A DNA stretch of 64,000 bases, taken from NCBI GenBank assembly GCA_964472015.1, contig CAYYIP010000004.1:1-64000 (forward strand), in the 5' to 3' direction. Origin of the DNA: JAAYTD01 sp964472015 (GTDB lineage: Bacteria; Bacteroidota; Ignavibacteria; Kapaibacteriales; UBA2268). Positions 17,369-25,972 of the stretch are shown here, piece after piece (positions within the stretch are counted from its first letter, which is position 1; every line of letters starts with the position of its first letter). The position numbers and the translations under genes are program-made. The notes beneath the pieces are model-generated. The model had not been told where the DNA came from. It saw only the letters and a program-made list of their open reading frames with translations, and ran no database searches.

Positions 17369-18859
17369 ATGAAAAAACAGCAAATGATAAATAATAAAAA
17401 ACGTAGAATTGATATATATTTTGTGCTTTATTTGGCTGCTTTGGTTTTGCTTATTTCTAAAACAGGACAAAAGGAAAATATAGAAGATAACATACAACAT
17501 AAAAACTTTGATTTACCTTTTATTTTAAAAGCTGAAAAGCCATTATTAACTTGTAACGTATGGGTTGATTCTTTAGGTAAGCAATATTATGAATTAGATT
17601 CTATTAATTATATTTGGAATATTGGTGATGTTGAAGACGTTAGATATGAATTTGTTGTAGAAGATAAAGAATTAAAACATAGTATGCATTTATCTAAAGA
17701 TCTTAAGTTTGAGAGGAAAGTTTTTAATTTTAAAGAAGATAACGAAAATAAAATGGCAATATTTTATTGGTATCCTTTACTTTATGGTCGAGAAAATAAA
17801 ACATATATAGTACATGTTACTGCAACTGCAAAATTAATTAATTCGTCAGATGAATATCGTATAAAAGCAAAAACACAGTTTAGTTTAGTTGTAACTTATT
17901 TAGATTCCATTCAAAATAATAATTTTTTTAGTGAAAATTTAATAGATACAAGTAAGTATAATATAAAAGATAATAATTATATTCTTCCGTCTCAATCTGT
18001 GTTTTCTGCAACTAATTTAGGTCCATTAAGTCTATTTGCATCTTCTTCTAAAATAAAGGGAATAGCTTTTCAAGAATGGGAGAATACAATATTTTGTATG
18101 GGTGTAAATCCAAAAACTGATTTAGCAGCTGCGCCAAAATTGGAAATAAAAAATAATCCCAATAATAATGATGGTACTGTTTATATTCATTCATATACAG
18201 ATAATACAATTGTTCTTAGGGGACGAATTCCTGCTTTTGGAACTAGTAAAGTTTTTTTAACGTTAGAACGTAAACGTGATGTTAATGAAGCAACTGTTTC
18301 TTTTGAAGTTACACCACAAGATATAGAATCTCCTATATATCCTCGTGAGATGTATCCAGAACAAAACTATGTTTTTAATCCGAAATTGCCTTTTAACATA
18401 GGAAATGCAAAATCTATATTAAGAACAGGTAATAAAATAAGAGGTGAAAATTATCAAGGTGGAATTATAGAATTTACACCGTCTCAAAGTGATACGGGGA
18501 AGACCTTTGTTTTTGAGAGGTTTATTAATGATGTGCCAGTAGGAACGGCAATTAATATAAAAGTTAATCCTAATGCAAACCCAATTATTACTAGAGTTGC
18601 AGAAAAAGAGAAAAATGTTATAATATTAAATATATCTTCTTTTGGAATATATAATTCAAAAGAGAATAGGATTAAAGAGTTAATTATTACAGGGAATGCA
18701 AAATATAAACCTTTATATGGAAAAACTTCTGTTGATAGAACTAGATTAATTTGGTATGAACAATTTGAAATTGTACCTATTGATATAAAGAAAACTTTTT
18801 CTTTTACTGTAATAGCTATAGATAATAGTGGTAAACAATCAGAAAAAATTTCTTATTAA
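17369..18859 (+). CDS. Membrane-anchored periplasmic protein, beta-rich, unknown
   Basis: This is a 496-residue protein. After a basic start (KKQQMINNKKRR) a single hydrophobic segment, YFVLYLAALVLLI at about 17-29, should anchor it in the inner membrane with the rest in the periplasm. The remainder is beta-rich and looks like several Ig-like domains, with a proline-rich boundary around SPIYPREMYPEQNYVF. The topology (short cytoplasmic tail, one helix, several periplasmic beta domains) resembles GldM/PorM of the type IX secretion motor. I see no diagnostic motif, so this is only a suggestion. It follows rsmE closely. Confidence 0.5.
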   Translation: MKKQQMINNKKRRIDIYFVLYLAALVLLISKTGQKENIEDNIQHKNFDLPFILKAEKPLLTCNVWVDSLGKQYYELDSINYIWNIGDVEDVRYEFVVEDKELKHSMHLSKDLKFERKVFNFKEDNENKMAIFYWYPLLYGRENKTYIVHVTATAKLINSSDEYRIKAKTQFSLVVTYLDSIQNNNFFSENLIDTSKYNIKDNNYILPSQSVFSATNLGPLSLFASSSKIKGIAFQEWENTIFCMGVNPKTDLAAAPKLEIKNNPNNNDGTVYIHSYTDNTIVLRGRIPAFGTSKVFLTLERKRDVNEATVSFEVTPQDIESPIYPREMYPEQNYVFNPKLPFNIGNAKSILRTGNKIRGENYQGGIIEFTPSQSDTGKTFVFERFINDVPVGTAINIKVNPNANPIITRVAEKEKNVIILNISSFGIYNSKENRIKELIITGNAKYKPLYGKTSVDRTRLIWYEQFEIVPIDIKKTFSFTVIAIDNSGKQSEKISY

Positions 18860-18860
18860 A

Positions 18861-18894
18861 TTTGTAATATTTTAATAAAAAATATATATATTTG
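18861..18894 (+). promoter_or_regulatory. TTTG / TATATTTG promoter of the 144-bp-repeat gene
   Basis: TTTG at 18861-18864 and TATATTTG at 18887-18894, 22 bases apart, match the -33 and -7 elements of Bacteroidota promoters. The start codon is 72 bases downstream. Confidence 0.5.
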
Positions 18895-18966
18895 TATAAT
18901 AATAATATGTATAGAATATTATTTTTAAAATTTTTATAATATAAATAAAAATAGGAAAAGAAGAAA

Positions 18967-19695
18967 ATGAAATTAATGAATTTTGTGGTAGTAATTGCAC
19001 TATCATTTTTTCTAATATCTAATAATAGTTTTGCAGAACCTAGTAAGGTTAAAGAACAATCTAATAATAACAGTACCGTTGAAAATAAAGAAAAAGTACA
19101 GCGCCCTATATTAAAAAAATCTGAAGTTGAAGAAGGAAGTATTAATTCAGATAGTTTAAGGGCAGAGAGAATAAAATTAAGAAAAGAGAGAGCAGAAGCT
19201 AGAGCTAAAAGAGCTTTAGATACTACTGGTTCTGGTGATGTGCAGCGTCCTGTATTAAAAAAATCTGGAGTTGAAGATGGAAGTGTTAATTTAGATAGTT
19301 TAAGGGCAGAGAGAATAAAATTAAGAAAAGAGAGAGCAGAAGCTAGAGCTAAAATAGCCTCAGATACTACTGGTTCTGGTGATGTACAGCGTCCTGTATT
19401 AAAAAAGTTTAAAGTAGGAGAAGGAAGTATTAATTCAGATAGTTTAAAGACAGAGAGAATAAAATTAAGAAAAACTAAAGCAGAAACTGAAGATACAACA
19501 AAAGTTAAGACTCTTAAAAAAGGTACTATTGAGAACAAAGAATGTTGTTCTAAGAAAAAAGAAGCAGATGCAGATTGTTGCAAGGAAACAAAGAATAAAA
19601 GTAATGAAAAATGTTGTAAAGAATCAAAGACAAAGAACAGTAGAGACAAAAAAAAGAGCTGTAAAGATACAATTTCAACAGTTAAACAAAAATAA
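18967..19695 (+). CDS. Secreted charged repeat protein with Cys-Cys tail
   Basis: I do not recognise the family of this 242-residue protein. A signal peptide spans about 1-23 (ending SFAE). From residue 44 there are two full copies and one partial copy of a 48-residue unit that opens VQRP(I/V)LKK and contains SLRAERIKLRKERAEARAK. This is a highly charged, probably helical sequence ending TTGSGD. The last 60 residues are lysine-rich and carry spaced cysteine pairs (ECCSKK, DCCKET, KCCKES) and a final SCKD. Paired cysteines in an exported lysine-rich tail suggest metal binding or disulfide cross-links. A promoter and a terminator bracket it as a single-gene unit. Confidence 0.7.
   Translation: MKLMNFVVVIALSFFLISNNSFAEPSKVKEQSNNNSTVENKEKVQRPILKKSEVEEGSINSDSLRAERIKLRKERAEARAKRALDTTGSGDVQRPVLKKSGVEDGSVNLDSLRAERIKLRKERAEARAKIASDTTGSGDVQRPVLKKFKVGEGSINSDSLKTERIKLRKTKAETEDTTKVKTLKKGTIENKECCSKKKEADADCCKETKNKSNEKCCKESKTKNSRDKKKSCKDTISTVKQK
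19096..19490 (+). repeat. 144-bp in-frame tandem repeat
   Basis: Copies start at 19096, 19240 and 19384, exactly 144 bases apart. The first two are complete and the third breaks down after about 105 bases. The unit is a whole number of codons, so copy gain or loss keeps the reading frame. Confidence 0.93.
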
Positions 19696-19750
19696 TAATT
19701 ATTATTACTTTTTATAGTAATTGATGCTTTTATTTTATTTTAAATTATAT

Positions 19751-19780
19751 AAAAAGGTTGATTTTTATCAACCTTTTTAT
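19751..19780 (+). terminator. Intrinsic terminator
   Basis: The stem AAGGTTGAT / ATCAACCTT with a short T-rich loop is followed by a T-run. It lies 56 bases after the repeat-protein stop codon and 24 bases before the next start. Confidence 0.9.
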
Positions 19781-19803
19781 GTATTTAATAAATATAAAAT
19801 ATT

Positions 19804-20727
19804 ATGAAAAAATTGTTTAAAGTAATTTTATTTGTTTGTATCTATATATTTAGTAATATTTTTTTTATTGTAAAAGCAGAGCAAATTTTTATAGATACCG
19901 TTTATTCTGTCATATGGGGCAATGGCCAAAATTTTGGACGTACTGAAGAATATTTTCCAAACAATATTTTTGGTCCTCCATCAAGTACTGCTACTATGTA
20001 TGTACCAGAAGATTCTGAGGAGGAACTATGTTCACTTGGTAAGGGAGGTGAAATAGTAGTTGGGTGTAAAAATCATTATATTGTTAATGGTCCGGGAGTT
20101 GATTTTATTATATTTGAAAACGTATTTGTAAATTCTGCAAATACAAAAACCTTTGTTGAACCTGCTATTGTTTCTGTAAGTCAGGATGGTGTAAATTTTA
20201 TAGAATTCAAATTTGATATGTCAACTTTTGAAGGTTTAGCGGGTATTAATTGGACTAATGGGGGAAATAATCCTTTTGATTATTCTGTTTCAGGTGGAGA
20301 TGGTTTTGATTTGTCTGATGTAATGCTGGATACAATAACATATATAAAAATTAAGGATACTTCTGATATAGCAAGTAAAATAGATAAAACACATCCTTAT
20401 TATTCTCCAGTTTCAGTTCTTTCCGGATTTGACTTAGATGCAGTTGCTATTTTGTATGCTCAGAATAAAAATGGAGGTATTGTAATTGCGAATAATATAC
20501 AACACAAAAATCCTGTTAATATACGAGAAAATAAAGATTCGTTTCTATGTAATGCTGTTGAAAAATTTGATATTTTAGTGTTTGATATTTATGGAAATAA
20601 AATTTTAGAAAAAAACAATATAAATAATTTGTGTATTAATAAAAACAGTATTTCAAATGCTATATATTTTCTTATTATAAGAGTTAATAATAATAATTTT
20701 ATTTATAAGTTTATAAAAAATTTTTAA
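19804..20727 (+). CDS. Secreted protein with T9SS-type C-terminal sorting domain
   Basis: This 307-residue protein has a signal peptide at about 1-25 (ending VKAE). The body contains the block GPGVDFIIFENVF and a Gly-rich segment (NWTNGGNNPFDYSVSGGDGF), features seen in surface proteins with a lectin- or discoidin-like beta fold. The last 70 residues have the pattern of a type A T9SS tail: DILVFDIYGNKIL, then a short strand and NAIYFLIIRVNNNNFIYKFI. That tail would direct export through a type IX secretion system and attachment to the surface. No T9SS core gene is obvious nearby. The function of the body is unknown. Confidence 0.7.
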   Translation: MKKLFKVILFVCIYIFSNIFFIVKAEQIFIDTVYSVIWGNGQNFGRTEEYFPNNIFGPPSSTATMYVPEDSEEELCSLGKGGEIVVGCKNHYIVNGPGVDFIIFENVFVNSANTKTFVEPAIVSVSQDGVNFIEFKFDMSTFEGLAGINWTNGGNNPFDYSVSGGDGFDLSDVMLDTITYIKIKDTSDIASKIDKTHPYYSPVSVLSGFDLDAVAILYAQNKNGGIVIANNIQHKNPVNIRENKDSFLCNAVEKFDILVFDIYGNKILEKNNINNLCINKNSISNAIYFLIIRVNNNNFIYKFIKNF

Positions 20728-20759
20728 TATATATTTTTATTTAAGTGTTATTGTAATAT

Positions 20760-22520
20760 ATGATAAATAAGGAAAAAGATAGTATAAATAATAAAATAAA
20801 ACGTAGTATTATAAATCGTGAAATATTGCAATTTTTGCCAATATCATTTATATTTATTTTATTAGTTATTCCTTTTTTTATTTTTTTAGTAGTTAATCTT
20901 TGCTATGAAGATCAAGGTTTGGGATATCCTATTCTTCATTTTAATATAAACAATATTTTATCTGTTTTTTCTTTTGCAAGATATTTTATAATAAGGGATA
21001 CTATTATTTTATCTATAGTATCTGCTATATTAGCTACTTTTTTAGGTTATTTTTTATCATTTTTTATTACATTTTTGCGTACTTCTATAAAAAATTATAT
21101 AATTGTTTTAGCTTATGTTCCATTCTTTTTTAATCCTATTTCTCAATTTTACGCAATAAAATCATTATTTTCAACAACAGGGGTTTTTAATAATTTATTA
21201 ATATCATTAAATATAATAGATAGTTATATAATTGTTCCTGAATATTTTATTATATCGTTAAGTTTAATAATAAGATATTTACCAATTGCTTTTTTTCTAA
21301 CATCAATATTAATGCAAAGGATTAGTATTGCGCAAATTGAAGCATCAATAGACTTAGGTGCAACACGAACTAGAATTTTTTATGATTTTATTTTCAAAAG
21401 AACTTATAAAAGTATAATAATAAGTCTATTTATAATATTTATTTTATGTTATGGAAATATATCCTCATCTTTATTAACTGATTGCAATTTATTTGGTAAT
21501 AATTTTATAAATTTTTTATTATTAGGGGATACTTTATCAGCTTCTGCTTATTTATTTTTCTTTGGAATATTTACTTGTATTGCAATTATATTATGTAATA
21601 TTTATTTTCATAAAAGTAATTTTTTTGTAGTTCGTGAGCAGGCAATGAATTTATCAAAATATAAATGTTTAGATATTGCTAAATCTCCTTTTACTATAAT
21701 TATAAATATAATTACTATATTTTTATTATTTGTTATAGTCTTTTTTACATTTTTATTTTCTTTTAATAAAGTTAGTTCTGTTTTTTCATTTCAAGGTTTT
21801 TCTTTACGTTGGTATTTAGAATTTTTTAGAGATTTAAATATTTTAGTTGCATTTAAGAATTCATTTATTGTTGCAACTTTTGCATCTATAATAGCGACTT
21901 TTATAGGCAGTATATTTGCTATAAGTTTTTCAAAATATAGACAATTAATAAATATAAAGTTTCTTAGGATTATAAAACTACCTATGTTATTTAGTGAAGT
22001 TATATTTTGTGCTAGTATTATTATATTTATAAAATTTGTAGGGTTAGAAAATGATTTCCTTGCACAAATAATAGGAATTTCTATTGTTTCTTTATTTATT
22101 TCTATTTTATTAATTTATAGACAAGTTAGAAATTTTGATTTAAATATGGAAGCTGCAAGTTTAGATTTAGGTGCTAATTATATACAAACTTTTAAATATG
22201 TAATTGTGCCGACAATTTTTCCGTCTGTTATTTCGTGTTTTTTATTAATATTTGTTTATGCTTTTAATGAATTCATTATTAGTTATACGATTTCAAATAG
22301 TTTAAGTACACCTTTTATATCAAATTGGTTATTTTGGTTAACAAAATATCAACAAACACCTGTTATAAATGTTATATCTTCTTTTATACTATTTTTATCA
22401 TTTTTTATTATTTATGTAGCTGATATAAATAATAGTCATAATGAAAAGTCAAAGAAATTGAAATATTATACATTATGTTTTATTCTAATTTTTGCAATTT
22501 TATTTTTAATTTTTGGTTAA
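20760..22520 (+). CDS. Fused two-domain ABC permease (PotB-PotC / FbpB type)
   Basis: This 586-residue inner-membrane protein is made of two binding-protein-dependent permease domains in tandem, about six helices each. Both halves keep the EAA loop that contacts the ATPase: IEASIDLGATRTRIFYD in the first and MEAASLDLGANYIQTFKYV followed by VPTIFPSV in the second. The second half reads like PotC, which suggests spermidine/putrescine, thiamine or iron(III) uptake. No ATPase or binding protein is adjacent, so the substrate is open. The recF start follows directly, so the two are probably one transcript. Confidence 0.8.
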   Translation: MINKEKDSINNKIKRSIINREILQFLPISFIFILLVIPFFIFLVVNLCYEDQGLGYPILHFNINNILSVFSFARYFIIRDTIILSIVSAILATFLGYFLSFFITFLRTSIKNYIIVLAYVPFFFNPISQFYAIKSLFSTTGVFNNLLISLNIIDSYIIVPEYFIISLSLIIRYLPIAFFLTSILMQRISIAQIEASIDLGATRTRIFYDFIFKRTYKSIIISLFIIFILCYGNISSSLLTDCNLFGNNFINFLLLGDTLSASAYLFFFGIFTCIAIILCNIYFHKSNFFVVREQAMNLSKYKCLDIAKSPFTIIINIITIFLLFVIVFFTFLFSFNKVSSVFSFQGFSLRWYLEFFRDLNILVAFKNSFIVATFASIIATFIGSIFAISFSKYRQLINIKFLRIIKLPMLFSEVIFCASIIIFIKFVGLENDFLAQIIGISIVSLFISILLIYRQVRNFDLNMEAASLDLGANYIQTFKYVIVPTIFPSVISCFLLIFVYAFNEFIISYTISNSLSTPFISNWLFWLTKYQQTPVINVISSFILFLSFFIIYVADINNSHNEKSKKLKYYTLCFILIFAILFLIFG

Positions 22521-22523
22521 TTG

Positions 22524-23630
22524 ATGAATGTAAATGAATTATATATTAAAAATTTAAGGAATCATATAAATAGTGAATATAAGTTTGAAGAAGGTATAAA
22601 TTTTATTTACGGAAATAATGGTGTAGGAAAAACAACTATTTTAGAAGCTATTTCTATATGTAGCATTTCACATAGTTTTGTACATTGTTCAGATATGATG
22701 TTAGTAAATAAAAACGCCTCTGAATATCACATAAGCTCTAACTATACAAATGAATTAGGTATAAAATCAAAAATTAGCATTTCTTATACGAATAAAACAC
22801 AAAAAAATATAATATTAAATTCTGGGGAAAAAGTTTTACCGAAGGATATAATTGGCGAAATCCCGACGGTTGTATTATCGCCCGACCACAAAAGAATAAC
22901 AAATGCTGCACCTGAGTATCGTCGACAATTTTTAAATACTGTACTTTCACAATCTAATAAATTTTATATGAGTAAATTATATGAATTACGTAAAAGCTTA
23001 AAAAATAGAAATATAATTTTACAAAAATTAAATATAAGGGAAGAAAAATTTTTTTTAGATTTATTATATGAGTGGTCTATATTTTATTTTGATGTATGTG
23101 CTGATATTATAATTAGACGTTATGAATTTCTAAAAGAATTTGTTCCTTTATTTATAGAAGCATATAAAGTTATTAGTGATAGTAAAGAAAATGTAAATAT
23201 AATTTATCAGCCTAGTGGAATAACAAATGATATTGTTTCAAAAGATCAAATAAAAGAGGCACTTTTACAAAAATTTTCAAAAATTGAAAATAATGAAATA
23301 CAAAGAGGTATGACTTTATTTGGGCCTCAAAAAGATGATATAAAGATTTTAATAAATGACGGAATAGCAAGAGAATTTGCATCACAGGGGCAACATAAAT
23401 CATTATTAATTGCATTAAAATTTGCGGAGTTTAAATATTTACTTGAACATAAAAATAATATACCTATAATTTTATTTGATGATATTTTTTCAGAACTTGA
23501 TTCTGATAGAGTTTTAAAAGTTATAAAATTACTTTCAGAAAGTAAAGCTCAAATTTTTATTACTTCAACAAATAAAAAAAACGTAGAAAATGAAATAAAT
23601 CTAGTAAATAAGTTTATAGAAATAAAATAG
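22524..23630 (+). CDS. recF: DNA replication and repair protein RecF
   Basis: RecF is an SMC-like ATPase that helps load RecA at single-strand gaps. The 368-residue protein has Walker A GNNGVGKTT near residue 30, the segment VLSPDHKRITNAAPEYRRQFLN typical of RecF (given here only as key motif PEYRRQFL), GPQKDDI, the ABC-type signature FASQGQHKS and Walker B IILFDDIFSELD. I take the ATG at 22524 as the start; the in-frame TTG at 22521 directly follows the permease stop. Close packing with the permease suggests coupled translation. Confidence 0.93.
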   Translation: MNVNELYIKNLRNHINSEYKFEEGINFIYGNNGVGKTTILEAISICSISHSFVHCSDMMLVNKNASEYHISSNYTNELGIKSKISISYTNKTQKNIILNSGEKVLPKDIIGEIPTVVLSPDHKRITNAAPEYRRQFLNTVLSQSNKFYMSKLYELRKSLKNRNIILQKLNIREEKFFLDLLYEWSIFYFDVCADIIIRRYEFLKEFVPLFIEAYKVISDSKENVNIIYQPSGITNDIVSKDQIKEALLQKFSKIENNEIQRGMTLFGPQKDDIKILINDGIAREFASQGQHKSLLIALKFAEFKYLLEHKNNIPIILFDDIFSELDSDRVLKVIKLLSESKAQIFITSTNKKNVENEINLVNKFIEIK

Positions 23631-23677
23631 TTAATGTAAAAATAATATAGAGAAAATAATAATTTTAGATAAAAAAT

Positions 23678-23715
23678 AAAAGAGGTTATAATTTTTAATT
23701 ATAACCTCTTTTTTA
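23678..23715. terminator. Bidirectional terminator recF / SUMF1 lipoprotein
   Basis: The 11-bp stem AGAGGTTATAA / TTATAACCTCT has a 7-base loop, an A-run before it and a T-run after it. It sits between convergent genes. Confidence 0.9.
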
Positions 23716-23732
23716 TTTTATATACGGAAATT

Positions 23733-24884
23733 TTATTTAACTTTTTTTACTATTCTAAATCCAATAGTTATTTCTCTTTGTATTCTATGTATTTTTTGTT
23801 TTGAAGCTACTTTAAGTGCATCTAAGTTCTCTCTAAATGATCCACCTTTTATCATTCTTGTTTCGCCGTCTCCATCTACTGGTCCTTTTGGATCTTGTGT
23901 TGGACTAGTAGTGTAATAATTATCGTCATACCAATCCCAAACTATTTCTGCAAGGTTACCATTCATATCATATAATCCGAAATCATTTGCTAATTTTTGT
24001 TGTGGCTTAGAAGGTGTTGATTTACTTCCTGAGATACCATAATAGGCATAATTACTAACAGGTTCTTTCACACCCCATAAACTTGTTGAATTAGCTTTTG
24101 CAGCATATTCCCATTCGGCTTCTGTTGGAAGTCTATAACCACTTTTAGTAAAATCACAAGTAACAGTAACAAAATTTTCATCGTTGTACGGATCGTTTAT
24201 AGTATAACAAGGTTCTAAATTATGTATTTCTGACAATTTATTACAAAATCTTGCTGCATCTGCAAAACGTACATAATTAGCAGGATATTCCTCATCTTTC
24301 GGATTAAAATCAGGAACTTTTGATAACATTATTTCTTTATATTGTTTTTGAGTAACTTCAGTAGCTGACATATAGAATGAAGTAACTGTAATATTATGTT
24401 CCGGTTTTGAAGCTGCAATTTCAGAGTTGTTATCGCCCATAATAAAATTGCCGCCTTTTATATATATCATCATTGGATATATAGTATTTGGTGCAACAGT
24501 ATAAGCAAATTTATTTCCTTTTTTCCCGTCTGCATTTACTACATACATTTCACCTGGGGCTAATTTTTCATCAGTAGTAATATTAATTGTTGTATCTGTC
24601 CATTTTCCAAGAATAGCTTCTATATCATTTGCTAAATATACTTTTCCCCGGGTTGTTCCAAATTTTTTGCCTTTAATTGTATAGCCATTGCCCATAATAA
24701 GTTGTGTTATTCCATCGCCTATTCCGGTAATATAAGGTGCAGTTGTATCAACAATTACAACTGTTGTATCGTCATCGTCATCGTTATTATTGTTATTATT
24801 ATTAACATTAGAATCATTATCTTTACAAGCAAAGAAAAACAATACTGTTATAATAAACATTAATGATACTTTAATTTTATTCAT
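23733..24884 (-). CDS. Lipoprotein with IPT/TIG and SUMF1-like domains
   Basis: This is a 383-residue protein. The signal peptide ends in a lipobox-like FFFAC, so Cys19 or 20 is probably lipidated. A low-complexity run of Asn then Asp follows (about residues 27-40). An IPT/TIG-like Ig domain, opening TTAPYITGIGDG, covers about 48-135. The rest is a formylglycine-generating-enzyme (SUMF1) fold: IYIKGGNFIMGD, SFYMSATEVTQKQY, GYRLPTEAEWEYAAK, GLYDMNGNLAEIVWDWYD and IKGGSFREN. In Bacteroidota such lipoproteins are usually non-catalytic surface proteins or gliding/T9SS structural parts. The active-site cysteines of true FGE are not evident. Confidence 0.82.
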   Translation of the reverse strand: MNKIKVSLMFIITVLFFFACKDNDSNVNNNNNNNDDDDDTTVVIVDTTAPYITGIGDGITQLIMGNGYTIKGKKFGTTRGKVYLANDIEAILGKWTDTTINITTDEKLAPGEMYVVNADGKKGNKFAYTVAPNTIYPMMIYIKGGNFIMGDNNSEIAASKPEHNITVTSFYMSATEVTQKQYKEIMLSKVPDFNPKDEEYPANYVRFADAARFCNKLSEIHNLEPCYTINDPYNDENFVTVTCDFTKSGYRLPTEAEWEYAAKANSTSLWGVKEPVSNYAYYGISGSKSTPSKPQQKLANDFGLYDMNGNLAEIVWDWYDDNYYTTSPTQDPKGPVDGDGETRMIKGGSFRENLDALKVASKQKIHRIQREITIGFRIVKKVK

Positions 24885-24990
24885 AGTTTTTATTAATAAA
24901 TTAGTATAAAAAATTTATTTTTTTTAATATTATATTTTTTAGAAAATTATAACACCAAAAATACGAAAAAACTATATAAATAACAAATTA

Positions 24991-25668
24991 TTAAATGAAT
25001 ATATAAATTAGTAATATTACTATTAATAAAGAAGGTAGGAAATTAGCAACAGCTATTTTTTTTATTTCTAAAATATTTATACCTAAAGCTAATAATAATA
25101 TTCCCCCTATTGAATTTAAACCATTTATTATATCTGGTGTAAAAAATATTGATATTTTTGATGCTAATAGAGTAAGTATTGTTTGAAATATGAATAATGG
25201 AATTGCAGAAACTAAAATTGAATTTCCAAAGGCAGAAGCTAATATTATTGAAGATATACCATCTAAAAGTGATTTTGTATAAATTAAATTAGTATTATTG
25301 CTTGTTCCTGCTTGTAAAGTTCCTATAAAAGTCATTGGACCAACACAAAAAAGTACAAAGGCAGTAATTAATCCTTCACTAAATCTATCATTCCCAATTT
25401 TTAGTTTTATTTTTAAATAATTTCCAAATTTTTCAATTTGTTTTTCTATATTTAATAATGTCCCGAGTAAAGCACCAATTATTAGACTTATTATAATTAT
25501 TATAATATTCTCCATATTATAAAACATAGTTATTCCTAAGCAAATGGTAATAAGTCCTATAGATTGAAAAAATATTTTTTTATAGTGTTCCGGAATTTCT
25601 TTTTTTATAAAAATTCCGATTATACTACCTATAATAACTGTTAGAGTGTTTATAATAGTTCCAAGCAT
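24991..25668 (-). CDS. DUF554-family membrane protein
   Basis: This 225-residue integral membrane protein has about seven hydrophobic helices. The N-terminus MLGTIINTLTVIIGSIIG, the motif FCVGPMTFIGTLQAG and the loop KSLLDGISSIILAS are characteristic of the DUF554 (YdfK/YqgA) family, whose function is not established. It is a lone gene, transcribed away from nuoF across a 304-base intergenic region. Confidence 0.85.
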   Translation of the reverse strand: MLGTIINTLTVIIGSIIGIFIKKEIPEHYKKIFFQSIGLITICLGITMFYNMENIIIIIISLIIGALLGTLLNIEKQIEKFGNYLKIKLKIGNDRFSEGLITAFVLFCVGPMTFIGTLQAGTSNNTNLIYTKSLLDGISSIILASAFGNSILVSAIPLFIFQTILTLLASKISIFFTPDIINGLNSIGGILLLALGINILEIKKIAVANFLPSLLIVILLIYIFI

Positions 25669-25972
25669 TGTATTTTTAGTATTTTATTAAAAATAAATCT
25701 TATAAATTTAAGCAAAAAAGTGCAAAAAATAACATAATATTAGAAAAAAACACAAAAAATATTATAAAATTGCTATACTTATTATATAGTCTATATTATA
25801 TAATAATACAAAATTATTACTAAAAATATAATAAATTAATTATATTTTTGTATATTTGTATAATTAAAATATATTGAATAAAAGATGTTTCTTTTTCTTC
25901 GTATTGTTTTTATTTATATTATAATTATAGCGAAAACATAAAAAACAAAAACGAGAACATGTAAGAATAAAT
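25669..25972. promoter_or_regulatory. Divergent intergenic region with TATATTTG box for nuoF
   Basis: This 304-base gap separates DUF554 (-) and nuoF (+). An exact TATATTTG at 25851-25858 is a likely -7 box for nuoF, leaving a leader of about 110 bases. Nothing else structured is evident; the sequence is almost pure A and T. Confidence 0.45.

Noticed and set aside
17162..17500. 112-residue minus-strand frame at the end of rsmE
   Set aside because: It is antisense to conserved rsmE motifs and the start of the next gene, with no recognisable domain.
19096..19490. Repeats that might suggest a CRISPR array
   Set aside because: The 144-base units are coding, contiguous and without spacers. No cas gene is present.
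18816..19649. 277-residue open frame on the minus strand
   Set aside because: It is the reverse of the 144-bp-repeat gene. The plus strand has a signal peptide, promoter and terminator, while the minus frame is a Leu/Ser-rich mirror of Lys/Glu codons.
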